From positions 78,179 to 142,178 of the forward strand of contig DOQR01000006.1 in NCBI GenBank assembly GCA_003514385.1: a stretch of DNA of 64,000 nucleotides. Reading direction: 5' to 3'. Below are positions 15,852 through 25,601 of the stretch, in pieces. The notes under the pieces were generated by a model that was not told the origin of the DNA, made no database searches, and worked only from the letters and a program-made list of their open reading frames with translations. How positions within the stretch are numbered: the first letter of the stretch is position 1; each line of letters begins with the position of its first letter. Origin of the DNA: Oscillospiraceae bacterium (lineage in GTDB: Bacteria > Bacillota > Clostridia > Oscillospirales > Acutalibacteraceae). The position numbers were made by a program, and so were the translations under genes.

Positions 15852-16916
15852 ATGAGAGAGTATTTTAAAAAGGCTCTGCGCCGGCTGCCGCTTTTGGCGG
15901 CGACTTTATCGGCAGCTGCGCTCATTGTCGCCATGCCGTCGGTCAGCGCGGCGGGAGTAAAAAAAGGACTTCTTATCTGCGCTTCGAGCGCCGTGCCGTC
16001 GCTCTATCCGTTCTGCGTGCTCTCCGCTTTTTTCGTGCGCTCGGGGCTGTGCGGCTATCTCGGAAAATTTCTCAAAAAGCCCGTGCGGGTTCTTTTCGCC
16101 CTGCCCGGGAGCGCGGGCGCGGCGGCGTGCATGAGCTTTGTCGCGGGCTACCCTGTCGGCGTGGGAATGACTGCCGCGCTATTTTCCGACGGGCGCATCT
16201 CGCAGAGCGACGCGCAGAGAATGACCCTGTTCTGCGTCAACGCGGGTCCGGCGTTTGTCATAGGCGGAGTCGGCGCGGGGATGCTCGGAAGTGTTCGGGC
16301 AGGAGTCATAATTTTTGTGTCGCTCACCCTTGCGAGCCTCGCGCTCGGCGTGCTGACGCGGTTCATCCCGCATAATGAGACAGATGCGCACGCCGCCCCG
16401 GCTATTTCCGGTCTGCCGCTCTCCCGCGCGCTGACCGAGGCGGTCGCCGAGGGGACGAAAAATATGATCTCAATATGCGCGTGGATAGTCATGTTCGCCT
16501 GCGCCGCCCAATATATTCCGCTGCTGCGCCTGCCGGACTGGGCGAGTTTGCTTCTCAGCTGCACGCTCGAAGTCACCGGCGGATGCGCCTCGGCAGCCGG
16601 GGTGTTCAACATTCCAGCCATAGCGGCGGTGCTCGGCTGGGGCGGAGTGAGCGTACACTGCCAGATAATGCGGCACATAAAGACCTGCGGGACGCCGCTA
16701 CCGTATTTTTTCTGCGCGCGCCTTGTCTGCGCCGCTCTCGCCGCGCTGTTCTGTGAGGGACTGCTTCGCCTGTTCCCGTGTCCTGTAAACACCGTTTCGC
16801 TGGGTTCGGTCGGCGCTCCGCAGATGTTCTCTTTCTCCGCGCCCGCCGCGTTTGCGATGCTTTTAAGCGGCGCGATACTGATATTGGAGCTTGATACAAA
16901 CGAGAAAAAGTGTTAG
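15852..16916 (+). CDS. ylbJ: sporulation integral membrane protein YlbJ
   Basis: 354 residues with about eight membrane segments, belonging to the nucleoside-recognition/GATE-domain group. YlbJ is needed for spore cortex formation in Bacillus. Telling parts are SSAVPSLYPFCVLSAFF (about 45-61), the glycine-rich MSFVAGYPVGVGM block (about 95-107), and NAGPAFVIGGVGAGMLGS. The second half has CTLEVTGGCASA. GAGGGG precedes the ATG. The gene is divergent from yqfCD, an arrangement that could allow joint mother-cell control. Confidence 0.85.
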   Translation: MREYFKKALRRLPLLAATLSAAALIVAMPSVSAAGVKKGLLICASSAVPSLYPFCVLSAFFVRSGLCGYLGKFLKKPVRVLFALPGSAGAAACMSFVAGYPVGVGMTAALFSDGRISQSDAQRMTLFCVNAGPAFVIGGVGAGMLGSVRAGVIIFVSLTLASLALGVLTRFIPHNETDAHAAPAISGLPLSRALTEAVAEGTKNMISICAWIVMFACAAQYIPLLRLPDWASLLLSCTLEVTGGCASAAGVFNIPAIAAVLGWGGVSVHCQIMRHIKTCGTPLPYFFCARLVCAALAALFCEGLLRLFPCPVNTVSLGSVGAPQMFSFSAPAAFAMLLSGAILILELDTNEKKC

Positions 16917-16947
16917 AATAATAAAAAAGCGTTTAGGATGATAGATT

Positions 16948-17166
16948 TTGAAAAGCAAACTGCTCAACAAAAAGAGCATACCGCCGGCGTGCGAATACTG
17001 CTCAAGAGGCAGCGGCGCACCGGACGGCAAGACAGTACTGTGCCCGAAAAAGGGCGTCATGCAGAAGGATTCAAGCTGTTCCGCGTTCCGCTACGACCCG
17101 CTCAAGCGCAAGCCGAAGCAGCCAGTCGAGCTGCCGCAGTTCGATGCGAGCGATTTTGAGCTCTAA
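16948..17166 (+). CDS. small conserved Cys-containing protein
   Basis: 72 residues from a TTG start, with AGGAT about eight bases upstream. Cys15, Cys18, Cys32 and Cys44 in a CxxC...C...C pattern suggest a metal site. The Pro/Lys-rich C-terminal half (YDPLKRKPKQP) then ends in an acidic tail. I recall similar small clostridial proteins but know no function. It follows ylbJ by 31 bases on the same strand and may be co-transcribed. Confidence 0.6.
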   Translation: MKSKLLNKKSIPPACEYCSRGSGAPDGKTVLCPKKGVMQKDSSCSAFRYDPLKRKPKQPVELPQFDASDFEL

Positions 17167-17251
17167 TCAAACTGTTTTTTGTTCTCCGCTTATTGATTTA
17201 ACGGCGGGAATAATGTAAAATAATAGCATCATTAAACAAAGGGTGATAGAA

Positions 17252-18457
17252 ATGTCAATCAAGCACATGTACTACAGGCTTTATCAGGGCGTTTTCAGGA
17301 TCGCCGTCAACTTCCTTGACTGGACTCCGCCCAAGATAATCTCCGGCCCCGGCTCCGTCAAGAAGCTGCCGCAGGTCATCAAGGAGAAGGGTCTGTCGAA
17401 GATGATGATCGTCACCGACAAGGGTCTTACCGGACTCAACCTGCTCGACGGCCTCTATGAGGGTCTCAAGGCAGACGGTATCGATTATGTCGTCTATGAC
17501 AAGACTCAGCCGAATCCCTCGATAGACAATATCGAAGAAGTCCGCAAGCTCTATCTTGACAACGGCTGCCAGGGCTTCATCGCTTTCGGCGGCGGTTCTC
17601 CGATGGACTGCGCCAAGGCTGCGGCCGCAAGAGTCGTATGCCCCAACAAGACCGTTCAGAAGATGCGCGGTCAGCTCAAGATTCGCAAGAAGCTGCCCCC
17701 GTTCTTCGCGGTTCCCACCACCGCCGGCACCGGCTCCGAGACCACTCTCGCCGCTGTTGTTACCGACACCAAGACACACGAGAAATATGCGCTCAACGAT
17801 CCCGTGCTCCGTCCGAAATACGCAGTTCTCGATCCCGAGCTTACAGTCGGTCTTCCGCCCCACATCACTTCGACCACCGGTATGGACGCTCTGACCCATG
17901 CGGTTGAAGCCTACATAGGCCACTCCAACACCAAGGACACCTCCGAGAAGGCAGAAGTCGCCACCAAGCTCATCTTCGAGAACCTCGAAGAGGCTTACAA
18001 GAACGGCAAGGATCTCCACGCAAGAGAGCAGATGCTCCTCGCCTCGCACTATGCGGGCATCGCGTTCACGAGAGCTTATGTCGGCAACGTCCACGCTATA
18101 GCCCATAACCTCGGCGGATTCTACGGCGTACCGCACGGACTTGCTAACGCCATTATCCTGCCCTATGTCCTCGACTTCTACGGCGAGACCGCCTATGAGC
18201 GCCTTGCAAGACTCTGCGAGTGCGCAGGCGTCGCGAAATCCGGTCAGACCGACGAGCAGAAGGCTCTCGACTTCATCCAGGCTATCAGAGACATGAACGC
18301 CAGAATGAACATTCCCGACAAGATCGACAAGATCCAGGAGAAGGACATCGAGACCATCGCAAAGCGCGCATGCAGAGAGGCAAATCCCCTCTACCCCGTG
18401 CCGAGAATCATGGATCTCGACGACTGCATAGCGATAATCCATCGCCTCATGCCGTAA
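17252..18457 (+). CDS. iron-containing alcohol dehydrogenase
   Basis: NAD(P)-dependent group III alcohol dehydrogenase, 401 residues. Visible parts: ISGPGSVKKLPQ at the N-terminus, the cofactor-binding GGGSPMDCAKA (about 110), PTTAGTGSETT, the metal-binding DALTHAVEAYIG block, and the second His motif AHNLGGFYGVPHGLANAI. Substrate could be ethanol, butanol or a diol; sequence alone does not tell. AAAGGG lies eight bases before the ATG at 17252, which I prefer to the in-frame GTG at 17243. It is monocistronic with a strong terminator. Confidence 0.9.
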   Translation: MSIKHMYYRLYQGVFRIAVNFLDWTPPKIISGPGSVKKLPQVIKEKGLSKMMIVTDKGLTGLNLLDGLYEGLKADGIDYVVYDKTQPNPSIDNIEEVRKLYLDNGCQGFIAFGGGSPMDCAKAAAARVVCPNKTVQKMRGQLKIRKKLPPFFAVPTTAGTGSETTLAAVVTDTKTHEKYALNDPVLRPKYAVLDPELTVGLPPHITSTTGMDALTHAVEAYIGHSNTKDTSEKAEVATKLIFENLEEAYKNGKDLHAREQMLLASHYAGIAFTRAYVGNVHAIAHNLGGFYGVPHGLANAIILPYVLDFYGETAYERLARLCECAGVAKSGQTDEQKALDFIQAIRDMNARMNIPDKIDKIQEKDIETIAKRACREANPLYPVPRIMDLDDCIAIIHRLMP

Positions 18458-18470
18458 CAGAACAACACAA

Positions 18471-18503
18471 CGAGCCGGAAGAAAATCTTCCGGCTCGTTT
18501 TTT
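18471..18503 (+). terminator. terminator of the alcohol dehydrogenase gene
   Basis: CGAGCCGGAAG pairs with CTTCCGGCTCG across a short loop and is followed by six T. Confidence 0.9.
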
Positions 18504-18517
18504 ATGCAATATAAAAA

Positions 18518-18544
18518 GGGTTGAGCGCATTTGCTCAGCCCTTC
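18518..18544. repeat. hairpin repeat, left copy
   Basis: GGGTTGAGC and GCTCAGCCC form a hairpin followed by CTTCA. A near-identical hairpin lies at 18777-18803. Confidence 0.55.
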
Positions 18545-18578
18545 AGTCTGTCGAAAAGTCTGTAATACACGGTCTCAG

Positions 18579-18733
18579 GGCTCCCCTGTGTAAGGGGAGC
18601 TGTCACGGCGAAGCCGTGACTGAGGGGTTTCTGTGTGAAAGTCCAAAATACTCCGCATTTTTGGAAAATTGCAGCTTATTCAAAACAATCCCTCCGGCGC
18701 TTCGCGCCACCTCCCTTTACACAAGGGAGGCAT
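18579..18733. repeat. MITE-like inverted pair of palindromic units
   Basis: The left unit (18579-18635) contains the hairpins CCCCT-GTGTA-AGGGG and CACGGCGAAGCCGTG. The right unit (18684-18733), read on the minus strand, has the same layout (CCTCCCTT-GTGTA-AAGGGAGG, then GGCGCGAAGCGCC). The two are related and face each other across about 50 unrelated bases. This resembles short dispersed palindromes of gut Firmicutes. Copy number in the genome is not known. Confidence 0.65.
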
Positions 18734-18776
18734 TGATTCCTGCGAAACCCAAAAACCGGGTTTATCGATAAATTGA

Positions 18777-18803
18777 GGGCTGAGCGTATTGCTCAGCCCT
18801 TCA
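18777..18803. repeat. hairpin repeat, right copy
   Basis: GGGCTGAGC-gtatt-GCTCAGCCC followed by TTCA, nearly the same as 18518-18544. It also sits just past the CorC-type gene stop and may serve as its terminator. Confidence 0.55.
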
Positions 18804-18809
18804 TTTAAT

Positions 18810-20243
18810 TTATTCGGCTTTTTCTTTATCTTTTTCCTTTTCCTCGCGGCGCTCGGCGAACCAGCCGCCCTTCTCGCGCTTTGAGTCGTCCTCCGCGTCC
18901 TCTTTTTCCTCTTCGACGGGGAGAATCTCAATCTTGACCTTGCCGATTCTTCTGTCCTCAACATTGAGAACGGTGAAGCGCAGGTTCTTATATTCGACAA
19001 CATTCATCTCGCCGTCCTGCGGGAGATAGCCGAGCCTGCTGATAATAAAGCCACCGACAGTGTCGTAATCGCCCTCGGGGAGGGAGACATGGAACACCTC
19101 GTCAAGCTCGTCGATATAGGTCACGCCGTCAACGGTGAAAGTGGTGTCGTCGATCTTCGAAATCTCTTCCTCTTCGTCGTCATATTCATCCTGAATATTG
19201 CCGACTATCGATTCGAGCACGTCTTCGAGCGTCACTATTCCCGCCGTGCCGCCAAACTCGTCAACGACTATCGCCATCTGCGTGTGCTTGTCGGTCATCT
19301 GCTTGAACAGATCGCCGCAGGGCATCGATTCGGGGACGAAAACGGGCTCGCGGATAATATCGCGCAGGGTCACGTCCTCCGGCAGGTCGGTGCCGATATA
19401 CTTGAGCAAATCTTTGACATACGCTATGCCGACTATGTTGTCGGGGTCGTCGTCATAGACGGGGATTCTCGAATAGCCGTTGTCCATCGAGAGCGAGACT
19501 ATTTCGCTCAGCGGATCGCTTATCTCAGCCGCCGTCATATCGGTGCGGTGGGTCATTATATCTCCGGCGTCGAGGTCATCGAACTCGAAGATGTTGTTTA
19601 TCATCTCTTTCTGCGAGTCCTCTATAACGCCCTTTTCTCCGCCGACATCGACCATCATGCGTATCTCCTCTTCGGTCACGGGCTCCTCCGATGCGTTCGG
19701 ATCGTAGCCCAGCAGACGGACGAGACCGTTGGTCGACAGGGAGAGTATTTTTACGAAAGGCTTGGTTATTTTCTTGAAGCCGAGCAGTATTCCGACGACC
19801 TTGAACGAGACCTTTTCGGGCGCCTGCATGGCTATTCTCTTGGGCGCAAGCTCGCCCAGGACAAGAGAGAAATACGAGGTTATGAGCGTAATGACAACGA
19901 CGGAGAAGCCGTTGATAACGCCTGCGGGGATTCCGCTCAGGACAGATATTTTCCCTATAGCTCCGGAGAGCATATCAACGAATGTCTGCGATGCGGATGC
20001 GGAGGTCAGGAAGCCTGCGAGGGTAACGCCGATCTGAATGGTTGAAAGAAATCCGCTCGAATCCGCGGTGAGCTTCAAAACCTGCTTTGCTTTTTTGTTG
20101 CCTTCCTCGGCCATTTTCGCGATCTTCGTATCGTTGAGGGAGATTATCGCGATCTCGCTCATCGCAAAGAAAGCATTGAGAAGAATAAGTACGAACAGCA
20201 AAATTATCTGAAAAATAAGATTGCCGGGGTCGGGGTCATCCAT
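18810..20243 (-). CDS. CNNM/CorC-type membrane protein (hemolysin family)
   Basis: 477 residues. The N-terminal DUF21/CNNM membrane domain (about 8-165, FFAMSEIAIISL and GELAPKRIAM motifs) is followed by a CBS pair (about 215-340, with MTHRTDM and a DEFGGTAGIVTLEDVLE block). A CorC_HlyC domain comes next (about 350-435), and the tail is very charged and Lys/Glu-rich. The family is linked to magnesium or cobalt efflux; the name hemolysin is historical. The ATG has GAAAGGAG upstream. Monocistronic. Confidence 0.88.
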   Translation of the reverse strand: MDDPDPGNLIFQIILLFVLILLNAFFAMSEIAIISLNDTKIAKMAEEGNKKAKQVLKLTADSSGFLSTIQIGVTLAGFLTSASASQTFVDMLSGAIGKISVLSGIPAGVINGFSVVVITLITSYFSLVLGELAPKRIAMQAPEKVSFKVVGILLGFKKITKPFVKILSLSTNGLVRLLGYDPNASEEPVTEEEIRMMVDVGGEKGVIEDSQKEMINNIFEFDDLDAGDIMTHRTDMTAAEISDPLSEIVSLSMDNGYSRIPVYDDDPDNIVGIAYVKDLLKYIGTDLPEDVTLRDIIREPVFVPESMPCGDLFKQMTDKHTQMAIVVDEFGGTAGIVTLEDVLESIVGNIQDEYDDEEEEISKIDDTTFTVDGVTYIDELDEVFHVSLPEGDYDTVGGFIISRLGYLPQDGEMNVVEYKNLRFTVLNVEDRRIGKVKIEILPVEEEKEDAEDDSKREKGGWFAERREEKEKDKEKAE

Positions 20244-20685
20244 GAATGGATTAGCTCCTTTCGGTTGAAATATTATTCACCGTCGGCATATACGCCGAGA
20301 TGTTAAGTTTTATTATACACATAAACATATTCTCTGTCAAATATTCAAACTCCGTCTCATTCAAAGCGGGAGCGCGTGAGGACTCCGCGCACGGATGCGA
20401 AGGGCAGGGAAAGACAAATTCAGTTGTTTTCGGCGAAAATCACGGAAAATCAGAGCTTTTGTGTCCGTTCGGAGCCGTGCCCGGCTGCATATTGGGTATT
20501 ATATTACATTATATAGGCAGAATATGTGAACTTTGACAAATTTCAGAAAGGGCGAAACAAATATTTTCTATTATTTTAGTTTATTTATCTGTTTACATTG
20601 AAGCTCAAAAATGTTACTATATTCGTGGTGTCATTTGACCAATGCCATACGTTCAAACGTTTATTAAAATAGGGAGGAACATAGA
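20244..20685. other. intergenic region upstream of nifJ
   Basis: 442 bases without a credible gene. It contains the nifJ promoter and an AT-rich 5' leader. A small dyad, CGTTCAAACG, lies about 30 bases before the nifJ start. Nothing else is recognised. Confidence 0.55.
20592..20620 (+). promoter_or_regulatory. promoter of nifJ
   Basis: TTTACA (20592-20597), a 17-base spacer and TACTAT (20615-20620), about 66 bases before the start codon. Confidence 0.6.
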
Positions 20686-23600
20686 ATGGCAAGAATAGCA
20701 AAGAGCATGGACGGCAACAATGCTGCTGCATATGTGTCGTACGCGTTCACAGAGGTTGCCGGTATCTACCCGATAACCCCTTCGAGCCCCATGGCTGACT
20801 ATGTTGATCAGTGGTCGGCAAAGGGCATGAAAAACATTTTCGGCACGACCGTCAAGGTCGCCGAGATGCAGTCCGAAGCAGGCGCTGCCGGAACCGTTCA
20901 CGGTTCTCTGGCCGCAGGTGCTCTCACAACCACCTACACCGCTTCTCAGGGTCTGCTCCTCATGATCCCCAATATGTATAAGATCGCAGGCGAGCTGCTT
21001 CCCGCAGTTTTCCACGTATCCGCAAGATGCGTCGCTTCTCACGCTCTTAACATCTTCGGCGATCATTCCGACGTCTATGCATGTCGTCAGACCGGTTTCG
21101 CAATGCTTGCAGAAACCAACCCGCAGGAGGTCATGGACCTCGGCGCTGTTGCGCACCTCGCTGCAATCAAGGGACGCGTTCCCTTCATCAACTTCTTCGA
21201 CGGCTTCCGTACCTCTCACGAGATACAGAAGATCCAGGTCTGGGATTACGAAGACCTCAAGGAGATGTGCGACATGGACGCTGTTGAGGCGTTCAGAAAG
21301 CGCGCTCTCAACCCCGAGCGTCCCGTAATGCGCGGCTCTCACGAGAACGGTGATATCTTCTTCCAGCACCGTGAGGCCTGCAACAAGTATTATGACGCTA
21401 TCCCCGGCATCGTCGAGGAGTATATGGACAAGGTCAACGCCAAGCTCGGCACTGACTACAAGCCCTTCAACTACTACGGTGCTCCCGACGCTGACAGAGT
21501 CATCGTCGCTATGGGCTCCATCTGCGACGTTGCAGAGGAAGTTATCGACTACCTCACCGCCAAGGGCGAGAAGGTCGGTCTCGTCAAGGTTCGCCTTTAC
21601 AGACCCTTCTCCGCTGACAGACTTGTCGCAGCTATCCCCGCAACCGCCAAGAAGATCGCTGTTCTCGACAGAACAAAGGAGCCCGGCGCTCTCGGCGAGC
21701 CCCTCTATCTTGACGTTGTTACCGCTCTTGCTACAAAGGGCGTGACCGCAAAGGTCTGCGGCGGCCGTTACGGCCTCGGTTCCAAGGACACTCCGCCTTC
21801 AAGCGTGTTCGCTGTCTATGACGAGCTCAAGAAGGACGAGCCCAAGAACCAGTTCACTATCGGCATCAACGATGATGTTACCCACCTGTCCCTCGAGGAG
21901 AAGGAAGCTCCCAACACCGCAGCTCCCGGCACCATCGAGTGCAAGTTCTGGGGTCTCGGCGGCGACGGCACAGTCGGCGCGAACAAGGACTCCATCAAGA
22001 TCATCGGCGACCACACCGACAAGTACATTCAGGCTTACTTCCAGTATGACTCGAAGAAGACGGGCGGTATCACCATCTCCCACCTTCGTTTCGGCGACAA
22101 CCCGATAAAGAGCCCCTACTATATCAACAAGGCTGACTTCGTTGCCTGCCACAACCCCTCCTATGTCGAGAAGGGCTACAAGATGGTCAACGATGTTAAG
22201 CCCGGCGGCGTTTTCCTCATCAACTGCCAGTGGGACGCTGATGAGCTCAACGAGAAGATGCCCGCAGAGGCTAAGCGCTACATAGCTAAGAACAACATCC
22301 AGCTCTACACCGTCAACGCTATTGATATCGCGGCAAAGATCGGTCTGGGCAAGCGCACCAACACCGTTCTTCAGTCCGCATTCTTCTCCCTTGCCAAGAT
22401 TCTTCCCGAGGAAGAGGCTATCGGCTACATGAAGGAGAAGGCCCAGAAGTTCATGAAGAAGGGCAAAGAGATAGTCGAGATGAACGAGAAGGCTATCGAC
22501 GCCGGCGCTACCGCATACGTCAAGATCGACGTTCCCGCGGACTGGGCTGACGCTGTTGACGCTCCCAAGGCTGTCAGCGAGAACGGCCCCGAGAAGCTCG
22601 TCAAGATGGTTGACTCCATCATGAGACCTGTCGGCCTTATGAACGGCGATTCTCTCCCGGTTTCCGTCTTTGTTGATCACGCAGACGGCACATTCGAGCA
22701 GGGCGCATCCGCCTATGAGAAGCGCGGCGTCGCGGTCATGGTTCCCGAGTGGAACGCAGAGACCTGCGCACAGTGCAACCAGTGCTCCTTTGTCTGCCCG
22801 CACGCAACTATCCGCCCGTACCTTCTGACCGAAGAAGAGGCTGCCAACGCTCCTGAGGGCGCAGCTATCGTCGACAAGAAGGCCGGCAAGGGCAAGGGCG
22901 TCTACAAGTACACCCTCGCTGTTTCTCCCCTCGACTGCATGGGCTGCGGCGTCTGCGTAGGCGTCTGCCCGACCAATTCGCTCAAGATGGTCTCCCGTGA
23001 GAGCCAGGATGCGAAGCAGTCCGTATTCGATTACATGGTCGCAAACGTCTCCGTCAAGGATGAGGTTGCAGACGGCACCGTTATCGGCAGCCAGTACAAG
23101 ACTCCGCTGCTCGAGTTCTCCGGTTCCTGCGCAGGCTGCGCCGAGACCGCTTATGCCCGCCTGATAACCCAGCTGTTCGGCGATAAGATGTATATCTCCA
23201 ACGCCACCGGCTGCTCGTCCATCTGGGGCGGCCCCGCTGCGACTTCCCCCTACACCACCAACAAGGCCGGCCACGGTCCCGCATGGGCTAACTCCCTGTT
23301 CGAGGACAACGCCGAGCACGGCTTCGGTATGCTCCTCGGTCAGAATGCTGTCCGCAACAGACTCATAGCAAAGGTCGAGGCTATCGCTGAGTCCGACAAG
23401 GCTTCCGACGAGGTCAAGGCTGCTGCTAAGGCATTCCTTGACACGAAGGACGATGTCAAGACCAACGGCGCTGCTGCCGACGCACTTGCCGACGCTATCA
23501 AGGATATCGACTGCGCAGACTGCAAGGATATCGTTGAGAACAAGGAGTTCCTCTCCAAGAAGAGCGTCTGGATCTTCGGCGGCGACGGTTGGGCATACGA

Positions 23601-24228
23601 TATCGGTTTCGGCGGCGTTGATCACGTCCTTGCTTCCGGCGAGAACGTCAACATCATGGTCTTCGATACCGAGGTCTATTCCAACACCGGCGGACAGGCT
23701 TCCAAGGCATCTCAGATCGGTCAGGTCGCTCAGTTCGCGGCTGCCGGTAAGTCGATAGCCAAGAAGAGCCTTGCCGAGATAGCAATGAGCTACGGCTATG
23801 TCTATGTTGCTCAGATCGCTATGGGCGCTAACATGAACCAGACGATAAAGGCAATCGAAGAGGCTGAGGCTTATCCGGGCCCGTCGATCGTCATCGCCTA
23901 CGCTCCCTGCGAGATGCACTCCATCAAGGGCGGCATGGTCAACTGCCAGAAGGAAATGAAGAGAGCTGTCGAGTGCGGCTACTGGAACATGTTCCGCTTC
24001 AACCCGATGCTCAAGGCAGAGGGCAAGAACCCCTTCACCATCGACAGCAAGCAGCCTGTCACCGAAGAGTATCGCAACTTCCTGCTCAACGAGGCTCGTT
24101 ATTCCTCGCTGACCCGCTCGTTCCCCGAGCGCGCAGAGAAGCTGTTCAGCGAAGCTGAAGTCAAGAGCGTCGAGAGATATGAGCACCTGCTCAGACTCAA
24201 GGACCTCTATGCACCCAAGGCTGACTGA
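20686..24228 (+). CDS. nifJ: pyruvate:ferredoxin (flavodoxin) oxidoreductase
   Basis: Converts pyruvate and CoA to acetyl-CoA, CO2 and reduced ferredoxin; the central pyruvate enzyme of anaerobes. The single 1180-residue chain has the fused domain order of homodimeric PFOR, starting with a YPITPSSPM pyruvate-site segment. Two [4Fe-4S] motifs follow (C694/C697/C700/C704 and C751/C754/C757/C761). After them come the third-cluster cysteines (CAGC) and the thiamine-diphosphate region with GDGWAYDIG and a DTEVYSNTGGQ block. GGGAGG precedes the ATG. Codon use is strongly biased to a few codons, as for highly expressed genes. A clear terminator follows. Confidence 0.97.
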   Translation: MARIAKSMDGNNAAAYVSYAFTEVAGIYPITPSSPMADYVDQWSAKGMKNIFGTTVKVAEMQSEAGAAGTVHGSLAAGALTTTYTASQGLLLMIPNMYKIAGELLPAVFHVSARCVASHALNIFGDHSDVYACRQTGFAMLAETNPQEVMDLGAVAHLAAIKGRVPFINFFDGFRTSHEIQKIQVWDYEDLKEMCDMDAVEAFRKRALNPERPVMRGSHENGDIFFQHREACNKYYDAIPGIVEEYMDKVNAKLGTDYKPFNYYGAPDADRVIVAMGSICDVAEEVIDYLTAKGEKVGLVKVRLYRPFSADRLVAAIPATAKKIAVLDRTKEPGALGEPLYLDVVTALATKGVTAKVCGGRYGLGSKDTPPSSVFAVYDELKKDEPKNQFTIGINDDVTHLSLEEKEAPNTAAPGTIECKFWGLGGDGTVGANKDSIKIIGDHTDKYIQAYFQYDSKKTGGITISHLRFGDNPIKSPYYINKADFVACHNPSYVEKGYKMVNDVKPGGVFLINCQWDADELNEKMPAEAKRYIAKNNIQLYTVNAIDIAAKIGLGKRTNTVLQSAFFSLAKILPEEEAIGYMKEKAQKFMKKGKEIVEMNEKAIDAGATAYVKIDVPADWADAVDAPKAVSENGPEKLVKMVDSIMRPVGLMNGDSLPVSVFVDHADGTFEQGASAYEKRGVAVMVPEWNAETCAQCNQCSFVCPHATIRPYLLTEEEAANAPEGAAIVDKKAGKGKGVYKYTLAVSPLDCMGCGVCVGVCPTNSLKMVSRESQDAKQSVFDYMVANVSVKDEVADGTVIGSQYKTPLLEFSGSCAGCAETAYARLITQLFGDKMYISNATGCSSIWGGPAATSPYTTNKAGHGPAWANSLFEDNAEHGFGMLLGQNAVRNRLIAKVEAIAESDKASDEVKAAAKAFLDTKDDVKTNGAAADALADAIKDIDCADCKDIVENKEFLSKKSVWIFGGDGWAYDIGFGGVDHVLASGENVNIMVFDTEVYSNTGGQASKASQIGQVAQFAAAGKSIAKKSLAEIAMSYGYVYVAQIAMGANMNQTIKAIEEAEAYPGPSIVIAYAPCEMHSIKGGMVNCQKEMKRAVECGYWNMFRFNPMLKAEGKNPFTIDSKQPVTEEYRNFLLNEARYSSLTRSFPERAEKLFSEAEVKSVERYEHLLRLKDLYAPKAD

Positions 24229-24249
24229 TAAATAAACTAAATATGTTTT

Positions 24250-24282
24250 CCGCCGCGCTCCAAAAGAGTGCGGCGGTTTTTT
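24250..24282 (+). terminator. terminator of nifJ
   Basis: CCGCCGCGCTC pairs with GAGTGCGGCGG (one mismatch) with six T behind it, 21 bases past the stop. Confidence 0.9.
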
Positions 24283-24425
24283 GTTCAATTCGTCGGTTTA
24301 TTTATGCTCGGCGGTGTGATATAATTAGATATATTCCAAGCCGCAAATCCATTGCGGGGACGAATATCAGACAAAAATGCTCCGGCAGCATCGGAGACGC
24401 ACAGAGAATAAAGCGGGTAATTATT

Positions 24426-25601
24426 TTGGATAAAGCGAAAAAGAAAAGAATAATAGTTTATGTCTCGACGATAATTTTGTCGATAGTCTATCTGTTCACA
24501 GCATACAAAATTGCCATAGGCAACGGCGTTTTCGGCGACAAGGAGGACGTTGTTTCCGTGCGCGCAAAGGTACTGCGCATCACGGACGAACAAGAAACCG
24601 TCAGCGAAGAAGAAAGCGGCGGAAAAATCAGCATGCAGTACATATTCTTTGAGGCGAAAGCAACCTCCGGCAAAGTGCGCGGCAAGACCCTCTACGCCGT
24701 TCAGGAGAAGGATATGCTCTACGGTCTGCCCCAGCCCGAGGTCGAGGTCGGTGACAATGTTATTCTCGTCTATGACCCGAACGACGAGGGCACGGCGGAC
24801 TACTACCTCTCCGACTTCTCGCGAATAACGCCGCTCGTGATGCTCTGCGCGTTTTTCTTCCTGCTGATACTGATTTTCGGGCGCAAGAAGGGACTCGATA
24901 CGATAATATCGCTCGTGTTCACCTGTCTTGCAGTGTTCATTAATCTGATCCCTGCGATACTCAACGGACAGAATATCTACATTTGGTCGATAGTCACCTG
25001 CGTCTATATCACGGTCATGACGCTCGTTCTGATTGAGGGCTTGAATGTCAAGTGCCTTGCCGCGGGAGTCGGATGCGTGGGCGGCGTGCTCGTCGCGGGC
25101 GCTCTCGAACTGCTGCTGCGCGATCAGATAAAAATGTCCGGCGTGCTCGACTCGGAGTGGCTGTATCTCTACAATCTCCGCAAGGACAACCCGATCGACC
25201 TCAAGGCGATAATCTTCGCGATGATAATCGTCGGCGCGGTCGGCGCGGTGATGGATGTCGCTATGTCTATAGCCTCGTCGCTGTGCGAGATAAACGAAAA
25301 ATCGCCCGATCTCCCGGCGCGTGAGCTGCTGAAATCCGGGCTCACCATCGGGCGCGACATAATGGGCACGATGGCGAACACGCTCGTGCTCGCCTATATC
25401 GGCTCGGCGCTCTGCTGCGTGCTCCTCATGGTCACTTACAGCAGCAATGTCAGCCAGATACTCAACCGCGAGCAGATAGCCGTTGAGATTCTTCAGGCGC
25501 TCGCCGGCTCGATAGGTATTCTCGCCGCCCTGCCGCTGACCGCGATAACAAGCGTGCTCTGTCTCAAGCCCCTGAACCGCATTAAACGAAGCGTTCATTG
25601 A
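24426..25601 (+). CDS. YibE/F family membrane protein
   Basis: A 391-residue membrane protein with one N-terminal segment, an outer beta-rich domain (about 40-125), and about seven more membrane segments. GADVAMS-like (AVMDVAMSIASSL) and GRDIMGTMANTLVLAYIG blocks are typical of YibE/F proteins, whose function is not settled. The TTG at 24426 is my choice because the protein then starts with KAKKKR and the membrane anchor. The frame is open 60 codons further up but without a good ribosome site. The start is the least certain part. Confidence 0.75.
   Translation: MDKAKKKRIIVYVSTIILSIVYLFTAYKIAIGNGVFGDKEDVVSVRAKVLRITDEQETVSEEESGGKISMQYIFFEAKATSGKVRGKTLYAVQEKDMLYGLPQPEVEVGDNVILVYDPNDEGTADYYLSDFSRITPLVMLCAFFFLLILIFGRKKGLDTIISLVFTCLAVFINLIPAILNGQNIYIWSIVTCVYITVMTLVLIEGLNVKCLAAGVGCVGGVLVAGALELLLRDQIKMSGVLDSEWLYLYNLRKDNPIDLKAIIFAMIIVGAVGAVMDVAMSIASSLCEINEKSPDLPARELLKSGLTIGRDIMGTMANTLVLAYIGSALCCVLLMVTYSSNVSQILNREQIAVEILQALAGSIGILAALPLTAITSVLCLKPLNRIKRSVH

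Larger units (their letters stand above)
18458..18809. other. repeat-filled intergenic region
   Basis: No gene is visible. It holds the alcohol dehydrogenase terminator, two similar hairpins (18518-18544 and 18777-18803) and a MITE-like inverted-repeat pair between them. Confidence 0.7.

Noticed and set aside
18680..19003. Minus-strand frame ending PPLCKGRWREAPEGLF
   Set aside because: Its last part is the translated palindromic repeat and the rest is out of frame in the CorC-type gene.
21799..24288. Minus-strand open frame of 829 codons under nifJ
   Set aside because: Antisense to a full PFOR. It arises from the strong codon bias of nifJ, which leaves few stops on the other strand.
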